Below are positions 48,038 through 60,813 of a stretch of 64,000 bases of DNA, piece by piece. A model generated the notes under the pieces. The model did not search any database. It was given only the letters and a program-made list of their open reading frames with translations, and had not been told where the DNA came from. This DNA is from Erodium maritimum (Eukaryota > Streptophyta > Magnoliopsida > Geraniales > Geraniaceae): contig OY997589.1 in NCBI GenBank assembly GCA_963921825.1, positions 18,621,735 to 18,685,734 of the forward strand, written 5' to 3'. Positions within the stretch are counted from its first letter, which is position 1. Every line of letters starts with the position of its first letter. A program made the position numbers and the translations under genes.

Positions 48038-51000
48038 ATGTTTTCTTTTCAGGTATTCCTCATGAAAAAATTTGATATCAAGCCCTACTGTACGTTCTGC
48101 AACAGATCTGGACATGTCTTAACAGAATGCAGAACTCATGCTCGTCACCTTCTTGCCACAAACAACCCTCGATGGGGTAACTCCAGGCCCTCTCAACACT
48201 TTAGGGGGGGCGTGGCTCCCGTGGGGATCATCGGCCTTCCAACAGGCCCAATGTCACTGTTGCTGCTACACCTGCTGTGTCTGCCAAATCTCTTGACATG
48301 ACTGCTCTCTTGGGTGACATACGAGCGCTCCTATCAGCTCACACTGCCTCGTCAGGTAGCTCGTCCGCTATTGCTGCTACACCTGTTGTGTCGTCCAAAT
48401 CTCCTGACATGACGGCTCTCTTGGGTGACATACGAGCATTCCTCTCAGCTCACACTGCCTCGTCAGGTAGCTCATCCACTACTACACCAGGTAGCGCATC
48501 CACATGGTATCTCGATTCTGCTTGTTTCAATCATATGAGCCCGCAGTCAGATTTGCTCACATGTGTAACTCCGGTCACCAAGTCTCCGTCTATTCGTACT
48601 GCTGATAATTCCACTTTGCTTGCCACACACTGTGGTACCGCAACCTCAACCAGCTATCACTGCCGAACACCTTGCTTGTCCCAGATTTGTCACTGAACCT
48701 TGTATCGGTTGGTCAATTGTGTGATTTGGGTTTTGACGTTAACTTTTCTGGCCGTGCTTCTTCTGTTCTTGTGCAGGATCCACTAACGGGACAAATCCAT
48801 GGGACAGGACGTAAAGTTGGTCGCTTGTTCGAACTCACCTCACTGGTAGTTCCCTCACCATCATCATCATCCTCGTCTACTTGTGGCGCTGTCGTCTCCG
48901 CCGATCTCTGGCACTCTCGCCTAGGTCATCCCTCTTCCTCTCGTTTGCGTAGTCTTATTTCTAGTGGGTTGTTGGGGTCAGTTTCGCATAACTTTGGTGA
49001 TTGTGTGTCTTGTCAGCTTGCTAAACATCATAAACTGCCGTTTTCCCTTAATAATACTACTTCATCTGCACCTTTTGATCTTGTTCACTCTGACTTGTGG
49101 GGAGCGGCACCTGTTCCGACCATGGGGGGGTCTCGGTGGTTTGTCATATTTCTTGATGATCATACTCGTTTTACTTGGATTTATCTCATGCATAATAAAT
49201 CTGACTTCAACAAAATTTATTCTGAGTTTTCTGTCATGGTTCGCACACAATTCTCTAAAGTTATCAAAACACTGCGTATGGATAACGGCATGGAACTTAA
49301 AGAGTCATCTTTCCTTGCACAACTTTCTTCCACCGGTACTATCGTTCAGCGCTCCTGTCCTGGTACATCGCAACAAAATGGTCGAGCAGAACGCAAACAT
49401 CGCCATATTCTTAATACGGTCCGTGCTCTCACCATTGCAGCTTCCTGTCCTGAACGTTTTTGGGGGGAGGCTGCCCTCACAGCCGTCTACACCATCAACA
49501 GGGTTCCATCCCCAGTCATAGGTAACAAAACTCCTTACGAGTGTTTGTATGGTCGTCCTCCAGTTTATGATCTTCTTCGTGTCTTTGGGTGTGTCTGTTT
49601 TGTTCATCTACAACCTCATGAACGTACTAAACTTGAACCTCGTTCTCGTCTTTGTTGCTTTATTGGGTATGGGATCGAACACAAAGGGTACAGATGTTGG
49701 GACCCGGTTTCCAAACGTCTCCGCATTTCTCGCCATGTCACATTCTGGGAACATAAGATGTTTTCTTCCATGTCTTCCTTTCACATTCCTGAGTCTACTC
49801 ATTTCTTTTCTAATCCTGATATTGATCTGTTTTCTGATGATGATGAGGGTTCTCCCATTGAGCTAACTCCTGTAGGTGCTCCGACATCTCTGCCTCCTAC
49901 CGTGGACCATGTTCTGCCAGAGGATCCTGTGCTAGAGGATCCCGTGCTACCGACTCGACCACAACGTCATCGGCAACTCCCATCTCACCTCCAGGACTTT
50001 GAGGTAACCCTACCATCTTGTGTCGCTTCCATAGTGTCCTCTGTATATGAGCCTGACACCTATCGGGAGGCTTGCACTAACCCCCTGTGGCAGCAAGCAA
50101 TGACTGAGGAACTACAGGCCATGATGAAGACTCATACATGGGATCTGGTACCTTTACCTCAGGACAAACATGTGGTCGGTTCTAGATGGGTATACAAGAT
50201 GAAGACCAAGGCAGATGGTTCTATCGAGCGCTACAAGGCACGTATTGTGGCTCGTGGATTTACCCAGGAACATGGGGTTGATTATGAGGAAACATTTGCT
50301 CCTGTTGCGAGACTCACTTCTGTTCGCACCATTCTTGTTGTTGATGCTGGTCGACAGTGGGACGTTTTTCAAATGGACGTGAAGAATGCTTTTCTCAATG
50401 GAGATCTTACAAAGGAGGTTTATATGAAGCCCCCGCCCGGCTATGAGCATCCCCCACACATGGTTTGCCGTTTGCGCAAATCCATTTATGGACTCAAGCA
50501 GGCTCCGCGGGCATGGTACTCCAAGTTCAGTAGTGCGATGGCAGTCTTTGGTTTCGTCTCCAGTCCGCATGACGGCTCCCTGTTTGTTCGTCGGACCTCT
50601 CGGGGCCATACTCTCTTACTTATGTATGTGGATGATATGATCATTACTGGTGATGATGCTATCGGCATTGTGGATCTTAAGCGTCATCTAAGCGACCAGT
50701 TCGAGATGAAGGATTTGGGTCATCTCTCTTACTCTCTTGGTTTGGAGATTTCCTCTCTGTCCTCTGGTTATCTTTTGTCCCAAGCCAAGTATGCAGCCGA
50801 GCTCATCTCCAAGGGGGGACTAACCGATAGCAAGATCGCTTCCACTCCCATTGAAGCGAATGTCAAGTATCTTCCCTCAGATGGTCAAGCTCTCGAGGAT
50901 CCCACTTTATATCGCCGATTAGTTGGAGGGCTGGTATACCTCACTGTTACTAGGCCTGACATTGCATATGCTGTCCACATCGTCAGTCAGTTCATGTGCG

Positions 51001-51578
51001 CACCTCGCACTACTCACTATGAGGACGTTCTTCGGATCTTGCGCTATGTTCGAGGCACCTTAACACAAGGACTACATTTCTCTTATGGCTCACCTTTAGT
51101 CCTACAGGCCTATTCAGATGCAGATTGGGCAGGCGATCCCACAGACCGACGATCTACCACAGGTTACTGTTTCTTTCTTGGTAACTCTCTGATTTCCTGG
51201 AGAAGTAAGAAACAAACAACCATTGCCCGCTCCAGCACGGAAGCTGAGTATCGAGCCCTTGCTGATACTACTTCCGAACTCATATGGCTTCGTTGGTTAC
51301 TGCATGACATGGGTGTTGTTCACAAGTCAGCCACTACCATTCATTGTGACAGTCAGAGTGCTATTCAGATTGCTCATAATGATGTCTTCCATGAACGCAC
51401 CAAGCATATTGAGATCGATTGTCACTTTGTCAGACAACATCTCAGTCAGGGCACCCTCGCTCTCCGTTCTGTCTCCTCTAGCGATCAGATTGCAGATATC
51501 TTCACCAAGGCTTTAATCCCAGGAAAGTTCAAACCTTTAGTTGACAAACTCAACTTGGGTTCATTACCACCATCTTGA
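48038..51578 (+). pseudogene. Copia gag-pol polyprotein with frame changes
   Basis: Read left to right: a gag zinc knuckle CTFCNRSGHVLTEC (about 48093), a frame change near 48250, a 111-bp tandem duplication (48259-48480, 37 residues twice), a protease whose active site reads DSACFNHM instead of DSG, another frame change near 48650, then 968 open codons to the TGA at 51576. These hold the GAG-pre-integrase zinc region (HSRLGH, CVSCQLAKH), integrase core (HSDLWGAAP), reverse transcriptase with YVDD (50624-50635), and RNase H (SDADWAGDPTDRRSTTGY). The N-terminal capsid part of gag is missing. RT and RNase H look intact, but protease and frame defects suggest it cannot move on its own. Confidence 0.9.
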
Positions 51579-51594
51579 GTTTGAGGGGGGGGGG

Positions 51595-51746
51595 TGTTAG
51601 AATATGTTGTATAGGCTCAGCCCATGTGGCTCGTTAGGGTTAGCATCGGGTTTAGGAAACCCTAGTGGTACAACATCACTATATATACACATGTACATTG
51701 TAGGTTTTATTTATTCGAATCCAATACAATTCTACAATTGTTATCA
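51595..51746 (+). repeat. 3' LTR of the Copia element
   Basis: 152 bp; differs from the 5' LTR at GGCTCAGCCC (for GGCCCAGCCC) and ACATCAC (for ACACCAC). Confidence 0.95.
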
Positions 51747-53109
51747 TATATGATGAAGTGATAAAACACATGTAATGAAGTGATAAAACATGTGAGTGTA
51801 AGACCGAATTATATTATAAATCACTAAAAGTCCAACCCAAAGTGGAGACAACAAAGTTCAAAGTAGATGGTACTAAAATAACAGTCCAAACATCATGGGA
51901 CCCGACAAGAAAATAAAATGACTGAAATAAATATTTAAATAACCTAATTGCTTCACTTAGATGTTTGGAAGAGGATATTGTGGTAGCGTCCGAAAAAACC
52001 GATACAACAGATCCAAACTAGGAGCTTGGATAGAGCCGACCCATTTATGGATTGGCGCCTAAGCACCTGTATACTCTTCCGGGTTGCCAGTGTGCGTCCT
52101 CCTCCTTGGAATCATATAGTAGGACTCCAAAAACGTGAGAGTGTTGGCCTACGAGGTGGTAGGAGAGTATCGTACTAGAATTGGTAGAACTACTGCACCT
52201 TAAGTCTAGTGGGGCGGTGTTGTTGGTCGACCCCCCACTGGACCACAAACTCTTTATTGAGCTAGGCGAGGGTGCTTGTAGCCCCATGTCGTTGATCGAG
52301 ATGCCCCATCGGAGCGTTTAGATCCCTCTGACTTTATGTCCTGATCCTCCTTTGCTTGTTGCTTCCGCCTTATTGGGAGAGACGATATGGCCAGGCTTCA
52401 GGCAGCATCTAGATACTGCTCCGCCCGATTCCTCCACCTTCGCCCGACACGGTCCTCATGAGTGTCTCTTGTAGGTCACTTGAAAGACGCCGAGTCTAAA
52501 AACTGCATCTTCCAAATAAGGTAGTGTGTACATATTAAATCTTTATAAAATTTTGATTTCCATAAAATTTAAACGTTCAGTCACTCCACCAAATAAGTTT
52601 TAATGCACCAAATAAGTCTAGGGTTTCCTTATTGCATTGTCACAATTGTCTTTTTATTTGGAAATGGACAAACAAGTAGGTAAAATCAATCAAAGCCAAA
52701 CCCTATTTTTTCTAGAAACCTATATATATATACAAGTTCAATGCAATGCATATTGTTCTCTCTTCTCACGTGATGACAAGACATTTTAAGTCTCTACACC
52801 AACAAACTACCTAACTTCTATGACTCTTTAATTATGGCAAGTTTTGAAAGGCTACTTTCATCATCATCAAAATATATAATTATTTCACTCTCATTGTAAA
52901 TATAATATCAATGTAATTTAGAACTACGGTCACCCGACAGATAAGATTAGCCACGGCAATTTAAGAAACTTGTGCATCACTGTATTTCTAATATTGGAAA
53001 TTAAATCTTGAACCAAGCTTCATACTTATCCAATCAGCTTTACCCATTAACGACTATCCCCTAAATTAAGTGTCATGCGTTAATTAATAATATATTTATG
53101 AATATCATA
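51747..53109. other. Intergenic, no gene recognised
   Basis: The segment 52010-52510 is less AT-rich than its surroundings and may be a decayed transposon, but no motif, terminal repeat or reading frame supports a call. The rest is AT-rich. Confidence 0.35.
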
Positions 53110-53790
53110 ATAGTTAGAGAGAGAGCTCTCTAGCGACAATGACAAAAAACCCAAAGCTCTAGTCGTCGGCGGTGGCTCTCTCCTGTTTGGTTTTCGTTTT
53201 GTTTCTTATTTGCTATTTATTTTTCCTTTCTCTTATGTAGTTGTCTTGTTCTGCGTCTCGATTTAGAGTCGGCATAATCGAGTTTCAGCGTTGGATGAAG
53301 TCAATTTTTTGGATGCCAGTTTGGGTGAAATCGTGTTATGAGCCAACCTTGCGGGGAAGGCTGATTTATGGACGAACCTTACGGGGAACGTCGGTGTTTG
53401 TGCTAGTGCATGACTCATCTTACCGATCACATCTAAACGCAATCTCATGCGTGTGAGGGACATGTCATATGTTTCTGGCGAATCAAGACGCCAGACCAAC
53501 AAAACCAGAACGCCCCATCGCGAGAGCTGTGGGTTTCAGAAGAACTGGTATCATATGTTCCGTAGTTTTATGTATTTGTTTGTGTTTATTTTGGTTTCTG
53601 ATTCCGTTTTGTTCTACAATGAAAAATAGAACTTTTTATACGTCCACGAGCGCCGATAGACCTACGGGTGTACCAGACTATATTCTGGATGCTAGGATCT
53701 ATGATCCTGATAACTCTATTGTAAGACTGGAGCCATTGCGTTGAATAAAAATACCTACGCCTCTTCGGTTCAAAAAAAATATTTACGCGT
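53110..53790 (+). mobile_element. Possible short LINE-like retroposon
   Basis: Starts near GAGAGAGAGCTCTCTAGCGACAATG, as do many plant LINE 5' ends, and closes with a short A tract at about 53772-53780. It has two overlapping short frames without domains. No target duplication was found, so both borders and class are tentative. Confidence 0.4.
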
Positions 53791-53977
53791 ATCTGACTCG
53801 TTGAAGATGAAAATATCTAACATTTATTTGAACCCAACTTTCACAGAGAAAACGTCTAGGTATTGAAACAAAAGAAATACAATATATATTATTTATATCA
53901 ATCTAACTAATTATTTAATTGTAATTTGCTCTGACTTTATTGGGTGTTATAGTTTTAGGGTTTTGCCGCTTTTTGTT

Positions 53978-54751
53978 TTGAGAAATGTGCAAAAGTGGCA
54001 TCGGCTTGTTTTGTCTGGTTGATAGGATTTCGACTTTGTCTTCGGTGCAGAGTGTGCGATTATTGACAAGGTTTAGGATGGTTGACCAAGGGGACACGAG
54101 ATTGGATTACTTGAGTGATCGTTTTGGTGATTTAAATATCGAAGAGGAGGAGGAAGAGGAGTTGTATGTTCTGGAGGAGGAACTGAATGAAGGAGGAGAT
54201 AAGTTCCGATTTGTTGTGGCTTGGAAGGTGATGTCCGAGAGGGGTTGTAACAAGACTATTTTCATGGAGGTTATGAAGAATGGCTGGAAGGTTAAAGGTG
54301 ATCGTAAAGTCATTGGCATCGGATGTATTTAGGTTTTTCTTTCCCTTGGAGAGAGCAAAGAAGAAGATCTTAAACATGGAACCCTGGTCATTCAATAAAA
54401 GCCCAGTATGATGATATTTCTAAGCATTTAAAGTTCATACAGATCTCGTTGTGGGTACAAACACATAATTTACCATTCAAGGCAGTGACGAGGAAGGTGG
54501 GTATATATGTGGGATATAAGATGGGACGTAAACTTTGGACGTCGAATGTAAAACGGATGGTCGCGCATGAAATGATAGTATCCAAATTCGAGTTCGTTGG
54601 GATATCAGGAAGCCTTTGCGTAAAAGAGTGAAGGTCTATACAGGGATAATATGGAGCATACATGGGTTATACTTCAATACGAACTGATTCAGTACTTTTA
54701 CTACCTTTGTGGAAGGCTTAGACATACTGTCCAAGATTGTATGGTTCGTTT
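53978..54751 (+). mobile_element. LINE ORF1 fragment (DUF4283-type) with zinc knuckle
   Basis: An open start with an acidic run (EEEEEEELYVLEEEL), then FVVAWKVMSERGCNKTIF and GWK of the DUF4283 fold, then in another frame LWVQTHNLPFKAVTRKVG, and finally YYLCGRLRHTVQDC (54699-54740), a CCHC knuckle. Stops and frame changes separate these pieces. The LINE is cut at 54752 by an LTR. ORF2 of a LINE of this kind starts near 60746. Confidence 0.75.
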
Positions 54752-56765
54752 GTCACGCCCCAAATCTGGTATAACCGAACCCGGGACGTGGAAGGAAGAA
54801 TAAGGACAAAGAAAATTAACATGGCTAAACAATTGAGACAACATTTAAAATCCACGATTCAAGTATTGGATAAAACTAATAAAGTGCCCTCTGAGTTTTA
54901 CACTCAAGTTCGAATAAAACAAAACTAGAACAAAGTGTGTACGTCACTAGACAAACCCAGAAACCCAGACTCTCGCTCCCCAGCTCTTCAAGCTTCGAGA
55001 CGTCCTCCTAATCAGACTCATGATCCATACCTGCAAAAAAAGCAGCAAGGGGTGAGCATTTCGCTCACCGCCACGGATACCCGACTGACCACGACATACG
55101 AGTAAAAATATCAGGAATACCAACATAAATTCAGGGAAAATGGTTATAGCTCACACATGATACCAAACCGCCGCACGACTAACTGTCCAATACACCAACA
55201 CCTCTATCATCCTTTCACCCAAGGAAAACAAACAACGGAAATTACATCCTCAACAAATCAAATTGCAACACACATAACATCACGCAATATCAACACACAC
55301 AAAGCACAATTTCCGGTAGCAAACCGGCTGGGCCTAGCGTCGCCCCACAAAACTTTTTCCGACCGCCAATCGGAAAGGCGAGCCGACCTCTTCGCGGAAC
55401 AAATCGCAAAACTTTACCGATTGCTAGTCGGAAGGTGGGCCCACCTTATCGCGAAACCACGACACCCTTCGTCGATGGCGAATCGACAGGCGGGCCATAC
55501 CTTAACCACCCATCACCACATAGATCATCAACACTCAATCAATTATCATAACACACTATCAATTATCGCATTTAACATACCAATGCACTACCAACTATCA
55601 AGTCACACGAGTCATTCAATACACACGCGAGTTCAACACTCCAAGCGCACAACTAGTCAAACATACAAGCACACCATACGCGAATAGGTATAACATGACA
55701 ATTTACGGAGTATACCCAACCTACGGGCACAACCAGGTAGCCTCATGCATTTCTACAAACATGCCAAGTATAATCAACCTACGGGCACAACCAGGTGCCC
55801 ACATGCATTTTTACTAGTAACTTTCCCTAGTCAAACCGATATCCGGCCACTTTTCCCTACCTCGTGATGCCATCCAAAACTCCAAACGTAAGCTCCAGAA
55901 GAGCTCGCGACAACCCGCCTAAAGCTCCCCCCTTCCGCGATCGGTGGAAAAATCTAAAGTGGCGAGACAACACACTTTTTAATACGCAAGCCGACTTCGA
56001 TTTTTATGAAATTAACGCCCAAATGCAACCCCGACAAGTACCGATCACTCCAAAACTTCCCAGTTACTCGCCATTGTCAAAATGGGCCCGGAATGTCCCA
56101 TTTCGTCCGGCTTGGTGAATCTGCCCGGATCGGGAAAACGTCTCTCGGGGCTTCGAAAATGTCCATTTTTGTTTCTACAATTCCTAATTAAATTGGCGGA
56201 ATCAATTTTTGATGCCCGAGCGTTCTAATTCCGCATTTAAAGTTTCTAACCACATTTTCCGATTCTCACGAATTACTTCCATAATTCAATCCGGGTGTGA
56301 ATTATCGACTCGGGGATCACCCAAGACCACACGAACACGACAAACCCGAACCCCATCCAAGTGGGCCCCACACAGCCACCCTTGGGCCGTGAGTGGCCAG
56401 ACTGGACCGCCACTTCCGTGGCCGGTCACGGCTCCGTGACCCTCCCTTCGGCCATGGCCGGGCATGCCACACGGTGGTCGGAGCTCTGGTGGTCGGCCGT
56501 AGCTCCGGCGAACTTCTGGTCGCCGGAAAAGCCTCCCCTTTTCCCCCCAAACGTTCCTAACAAGCCCTAGCCTCTCATCCACCCATATTTCACCCATTTC
56601 TACCAAAACCCACGAAATCAAAATTTTCAAATGGAGAAAAGAAGGAGTGCCTACCGTAGAAAATGTTGAGAGGATCACGAATATGCAAAAATCAAGACGA
56701 TCAGTCGGTTGGATCGTCGGGAAATCGCCTTCCTTCTTCTCCTCCTCCTTATCTTCTTCTCTTGG

Positions 56766-56798
<33 letters not shown>

Positions 56799-57000
56799 TC
56801 TCTCTAGTGTGGCCGGCCACCCCCCTCTCTCTATCCTTTTTGTAGATCCAAATTTGAATTAAAAGACCCACATGTCCTTCCCTTTTTGTCTTTTACCTTT
56901 TAAGTCAAAGGTAATGAGGTCATCTCTCACTCACTTCCATTAACAAGGTGACATGTGGAAAGGTGGGTCCCAATACCCACCAAAATATCTTTGTAGATAT
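54752..57000 (-). mobile_element. LTR of the TGTCACGCCCC superfamily (probable solo LTR)
   Basis: The left end is TGTCACGCCCCAAATCTGG. Inside are the palindrome GGTGAGC-ATTTC-GCTCACC (55051-55069), tandem units at about 55360-55500, two copies of CAACCTACGGGCACAACC (about 55719 and 55782), and a (CT)n microsatellite at 56767-56804. GC-rich sequence at 56290-56560 parallels the U3 of the other LTRs. No polyprotein is seen. The right border is not fixed; 57000 is an estimate. Confidence 0.6.
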
Positions 57001-59518
57001 TTTTCATTCAGATTTGTCAAAATCAGACGTCTTAGGGCCCCGTTCGGGTGGTCCCTACATGGCACTTGTCCATGCTAGCTTGGAGGGGAAGAAAAGATGC
57101 TAAAAGTACCCTTTTACCCCCTCACAAGTGCCCTTAAGGGGATAAAAGCTAAAGGGGTTTTTGGTCTTCCATCATTTTAGGTCATTTAAGGCCATTGAAG
57201 CAACCACTTTTAGCACAATTGCTTGTGGTGGCCGAACATAGCTAGAGAGAGAAGGAAGAGGAGCCTCCATTGAAGCTTGAAGAAGAAGCAAAGTAAAAGA
57301 AGCTCATTTCAAGCATTTCCTTCACCAAATTCTTCTCAAAAGTCCATTTCCTTCATCATCTCATCAATCTAAAGGTAAGTACACTATCAAAATCTCATTT
57401 CAATTCAATTCGTTTCATGGGTTTTCCTTGCTTTTGCTAGAAATTACTAGGTTTTGCTTTGATTGTTGCTAGGTGTTGCTTTAGTGAAGTAGATGCTTGG
57501 TTTTTTGTAGAAATCTATGGTTTTTGAGTTGTTTTTGATTTGGGAATCTCTTGGGTATTTGGAGTTTTGATGAATCCTACCTTGGGTAGTGATAGATTGA
57601 AGTTATTTGACTGTTTTGGAGGTTTTGGATGACTGAAAATGGAGTTTTTGGACTGTTTTTCGTGAAAAGGAGGCTAGAGGAAGAAGAAGGACGGAACTGG
57701 TCTGGGCTGTCAAGGATCCGTGACGGGCACCGTGACGGGAGACGTCACGGCTCCGTGAGGGAGACTGTGACAGCACTCGTCACGGGTCCGTGACGTCATC
57801 CGTGATGGGGAGTCTCACGGCTCCGTGATCCGATCCGTGGCAGACTAGTTATGGCCCTTTTGAATCCTCGTTGGGTGTTTTTCGTCTAATTCGAAATGTG
57901 ATTTTTGAACCAAAATGTTGGGTTTTTTTTAACTTAGATGTGTGTCTCGTGGGTAGTCTTTAATTATAGTTTTAATTGTGATCCAAGACCTTGGACCCGA
58001 GCTCGGAGGAGGAGAACCCTTGGACCTCGTGAGAAGACGGAGAGGAAGCTAGCCAGGACGTCAGCAGCTAGGAGTATTAGGCTTTGGAGATTTCTCGGTA
58101 GGGAAAAGTACTAAACAACTCTTTTAATTTAAAGAATGCTAATAGTATGCCTATATGATAATAATAACCGAAAAGGTCCTATTTTGCATATAGGATGTGA
58201 TTCACTAGAATAACTGCTTTTCAATTACAATAATAATCGGACGAGTCTTAGTATGCATATAGGATGTGATTCACTAGTTAACCGCTTTCAATACTTTGGG
58301 AAATTGCCGTGCTGGTAGAATGGCCATGTCGAGCCTTCGGATTGCTTGTTGAATGTACTCGTTGATGATTGTTCGTCCTTAGTATTGATGTATGCTCCGT
58401 CTTTAGGTTAATATAAGAGTCTCACTAAACTAGATGAACTAAGATGATTGTAATATGAATGATTGATCCGTGATTTTATTGGTTGAATGGATGTGTGAAT
58501 GTGTATTTATTGTGCCTAATGTTATGATCAGGTGAGTGATAGACCGATGAGACGTGGTTGGTAAGTAATGCCGGTAAGTTTGGTTTGACAATGTGTGTGA
58601 CGGTATTGTTTGATATGCTATTGTGGTTTAAGTTTGCACCCCGAGGTGGACATGCCGGGAAGATACCTAGTCCGATGTGCGGTTCCGGTATCGTATATGA
58701 TCATGTACCCCGATGTGCGTTTCCGGGAAGACGTCCAGGTCGATGTGCGTTTTTGGTATGACATGTGATTGTTTACCCTGAGGGAGTGGTTCCGGGAAGA
58801 TATCTAGGCCGATGTGCGTTTCCGGTACGATATGTTACTTGGTTCACCCCGATGATCTATGTCCCTTTGAGGACATTTCCGGGATTTCCGATGATATGTG
58901 TTCCTAGGGAACGTTTCCGGAAGCCCCGATGACTGTGTCTCCTCTGGACTGAGGGGCAATATGATATGATGTACAATCAAGTGTACGGATCAGAGTCTTG
59001 TGGTTTGATTATTAGTATTTCGGTATTTGTGTGTTTCTTTAGTTGATTCCTTTGGTAATTTCGTTATCTTCCCTTTGATCTCCTTGAGTGTTACCTTCTT
59101 TAAGTAGTGTAATTCTTGTTGATCTTTCATTAGTGTCTGTTGGATAATTGTACTAATCGGTTTTATCGTTAAAACGGGGGTTCCTTTACTTTACTGCTTT
59201 TTCCTACTGAGCGTAAGCTCACCCCCTTCTTGTTTACTGTTTGTACAGGTTTTCTTGATGAGTAGACCTAGAGGTGGTCTCAGAGCTCGGGAGCTCCTTG
59301 AGGCTTCGGGAGATTTTTAAGTTTTAGAGACGTACCGTACCTTGTACTAAACTACATTTTTTGTTATTTTGTTGGTTTGAGCTTTCGACTCTTAATCTTG
59401 AACTGAATTTAAGTTTTTGGCGGAGATTGTATTATTAAATTCCTTTTATTTACTGTTTAAATTATTATTCTTAGTTCATGTCTCGAGTCCGGTCAAAACC
59501 GGATTTGGGGCGTGACAG
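57001..59518 (+). mobile_element. LTR of the same superfamily, plus orientation
   Basis: Ends GGATTTGGGGCGTGACA at 59518, the reverse of the other LTRs. From about 58035 onward it is the reverse complement of the Gypsy LTRs (same order of blocks as 16560 down to 15061), with the palindrome GAGCGTAAGCTC at 59209-59220. A cluster of CCGTGACGG and TCACGGCTCCGTGA motifs lies at 57715-57840. The left border is unknown; it abuts the minus-orientation LTR somewhere near 57000. Confidence 0.55.
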
Positions 59519-59907
59519 TTTAACTGATTCGTTAGTTTTTGTGCTTACTAGTATGCCCTAATTGGACGGTTACTCGTGGTGGTGAGCGGATAGTTCATCC
59601 CCTTAACTACTTTTTCCTACTGAGCGAAAGCTTGCCCCCTTCATTACTGTTTTACAGGTTTCGATCGTGAGTTGGTTTAGAGGACGTCTCAGAGCTGGGG
59701 AGCCTGGCGAGAGTCCTTGTTTTTGGGTTGTCTAGCGACTTGTTTCCCTTTGTACTAGACTTCGTTTTACTGTGGTTTTCGAGCGTTGACTCGGTATTGT
59801 TTACTTTAAACTATTTATTGGAGCTTTATTTCGTTTAAATTTTATTTATTTATTATTATTTTTAGCTCACGTCCCGAGTCCGGTCAAAACCGGATTTGGG
59901 TCGTGAC
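59519..59907 (+). mobile_element. Truncated LTR end, plus orientation
   Basis: Has only the last 390 bp of a related LTR: the palindrome GAGCGAAAGCTT at 59622-59633, a tract ending TTTTACAG, and the terminus GGATTTGGGTCGTGACA at 59907. Either the LTR at 57001-59518 inserted in it or its left part was deleted. Confidence 0.6.
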
Positions 59908-60813
59908 ACAGGTCGGGTCGTCTAATATCATGTCCTACATGATATATATGATCAAACTCTGGAACGCATTCCAATGGCCAATAGAACGTAAACCATCAAG
60001 AGTCATCTTTCATACTATTGGGTTCAAGTGAAGACTATTGACTAGGGACCTCATCGAGTGTAATCCATCCTGATCTATGGTTATATTCACATGGTGGGCA
60101 TAGATCAGAAACACTCACAATATATTACTCCAACACTTGAGTAATTTGAAAGTCGCTTTATTATATTGTCAACGATGATATTTACATTTGTGCGTTTACG
60201 ATTGGACTACGGGCACTAAGACTAACAAAGAGAACGTGAGTCGGACACTAGAGTTGCTTTAGACCAGAGAAAGTGAAGGAGTCGTAACAGTCTGGAGGGG
60301 GTTCAAAGCAGTGAGGAGGGCATGGTTCTTTACTTAAGCGAGACGGATGTGAAGGTGGATAGTAATGGGGGTTCGACACATATTGGGGAGGGGGTCGAAC
60401 CTCAAGTACTATCAGGAGTAGATGGTGTGGAAGTCACTATGGACCTAAATGTGGTTCTGGAAGAAGAAATGGTGATTCCGGACCTAGTGGAGCTGTAGAG
60501 GGGAGGTATCGTGAGTTAGGGTCCTACTAAAGAGGAAGGACGCACCAGTTTAACTGGTTTGACAAGGAGGGATGATCGAGTCTGGAGGAGAATCTCCCAC
60601 ATGAATACTGATTATGGGTCATCGTTGGGGAAACACAAAGGGAGTTTCGAGATCAGGTCGTGGAGTTTATGACGATCGTCCTTGATTCACAGGTTTATGA
60701 GTCAATAGTTTTGGTGAGGGTTGCAAAGAAACCATCCCAATCGCAATGCTGATTCTTACTTGGAATTGTTGGAGGTTAGGAACCCGGGAAAAACAGTTCC
60801 TTATGAATATAGT
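59908..60813 (+). mobile_element. Unassigned segment followed by a LINE ORF1/ORF2 junction
   Basis: 59908-60180 has no recognisable feature. From about 60240 the sequence resembles the acidic linker at the end of a LINE ORF1, with stops, and ATGCTGATTCTTACTTGG at 60746 opens a LILTWNCWRLG segment, the usual start of LINE ORF2 endonuclease. It is cut at 60814 by the next LTR. It may continue the LINE broken at 54752. Confidence 0.6.

Larger units (their letters stand above)
47365..51746 (+). mobile_element. Ty1/Copia retrotransposon, recent, with reduced gag
   Basis: Direct 152-bp LTRs flank a 4.1-kb body; TATAT at 47360-47364 and 51747-51751 is the target duplication. The LTRs differ at only about two of 152 positions, so the insertion is young. 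A tRNA-iMet primer-binding site (TGGTATCAGAGCC) starts at 47517 right after the left LTR, and a G-run polypurine tract (about 51582-51594) precedes the right LTR. A 500-bp GC-rich leader (47530-48037) takes the place of most of gag. Confidence 0.95.

Noticed and set aside
52010..52510. Possible decayed coding region
   Set aside because: No frame, motif or terminal structure could be supported.
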